Assembly: GCA_964600075.1 (NCBI GenBank)
Contig: CAZRIE010000002.1
Coordinates: forward strand, 1 to 64,000
Length of the DNA: 64,000 nt
Direction of reading: 5' to 3'
From: CAZRIE01 sp964600075
Lineage (GTDB): Bacteria; Bacteroidota; Bacteroidia; Flavobacteriales; Flavobacteriaceae
The translations under genes and the position numbers were made by a program. Positions 63,719-64,000 of this stretch are shown piece after piece. Each line of letters begins with the position of its first letter. The first letter of the stretch is position 1. Below the pieces are notes generated by a model. The model was not told the origin of the DNA. It saw nothing but the letters and a program-made list of their open reading frames with translations, and made no database searches.

Positions 63719-64000
63719 TTAGAAAAGGCCCGAAATCGTGCCATCAATATCGATGTCTATTTTTTCAGAGGCAGGGTGTGCAGGTAAGCCTGGCATTCGC
63801 ATGATGTCGCCCGTAATGGGAATTAAAAAACCCGCTCCGGCAGCAATTTGAATTTCCTTAACGGTAATCACAAAGTCTTTTGGTCTTCCCAAAAGTTTCG
63901 GGTTGTCGGATAAAGACTTCTGAGTTTTCGCAATGCAAACGGGGAGGTCTTCAAGACCGAGATTGGCGATGGTCTTAAGGTTTGATAAGGCGGTGGAGGT
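63719..64000 (-). CDS. fhs: Formate-tetrahydrofolate ligase, C-terminal fragment (5' end outside window)
   Basis: 93 residues plus stop are visible. The end of the protein carries the conserved GFLIPITGDIMRMPGLPAHP and DIDGTISGLF segments of Fhs, preceded by LPVCIAKTQKSLSDNP and GRPKDFVITVKEI. The enzyme joins formate to tetrahydrofolate with ATP to give 10-formyl-THF for one-carbon metabolism. The gene is convergent with the LuxE-like gene, leaving 27 bp between the stops. The missing N-terminal part is due to the window edge. Confidence 0.93.
   Translation of the reverse strand, partial: TSTALSNLKTIANLGLEDLPVCIAKTQKSLSDNPKLLGRPKDFVITVKEIQIAAGAGFLIPITGDIMRMPGLPAHPASEKIDIDIDGTISGLF

Overview
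The window looks like a chromosomal segment of a Bacteroidota bacterium, most likely a Flavobacteriaceae member. The evidence is type IX secretion sorting tails, a TonB receptor with a CarboxypepD_reg-like N-terminus, a lipoprotein with an acidic residue stretch right after the lipid cysteine, GIN-domain proteins, AT-rich leaders without Shine-Dalgarno motifs, and about 40% GC by eye. A 100-base run of N (51127-51226) marks one unresolved assembly gap. No rRNA, tRNA, CRISPR array, insertion sequence or phage gene was seen.

Region 1 (1-49445, all minus strand) is the main feature: one very long co-oriented gene train. In transcription order it has a TolC-like outer-membrane protein, a HlyD-type periplasmic adaptor, one MacB/LolD-type ABC ATPase, then 18 paralogous double-length MacB/FtsX permeases. 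The last permease runs off the left edge. Two GIN-domain (DUF2807) periplasmic proteins sit between permeases 17 and 18. Permeases are numbered 1-18 here in transcription order. They share almost fixed ends (an N-terminal MFKNYLKIAWRNL-like segment and a C-terminal block of 97 residues) but differ strongly in the two periplasmic domains. One ATPase, adaptor and exit duct may thus serve many alternative permeases.

Region 2 (49446-52665) is the probable control module. A sigma-54 response regulator and its histidine kinase are divergent from the efflux train. The shared 296-bp gap contains a good -24/-12 sigma-54 promoter facing tolC and two inverted repeats at enhancer distance. A heptanucleotide tandem repeat that broke the assembly lies between regulator and kinase.

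Region 3 (52754-56308, minus strand) is a PhoB/PhoR-like two-component pair followed by trmB, a LysE-family exporter and an alkyltransferase-like protein. Region 4 (56494-61601, plus strand), divergent from the PhoB-like gene, encodes a TonB receptor and an internally duplicated surface lipoprotein, ended by a strong terminator. The intergenic region between them carries TAAC motifs at 11-bp spacing, as in PhoB/PhoP boxes, so phosphate control is a reasonable hypothesis.

Region 5 (61772-64000) has two tiny secreted proteins that consist of little more than a signal peptide and a type IX sorting domain, a LuxE-like acyl-protein synthetase, and the C-terminal end of formate-tetrahydrofolate ligase (minus strand, cut by the right edge).
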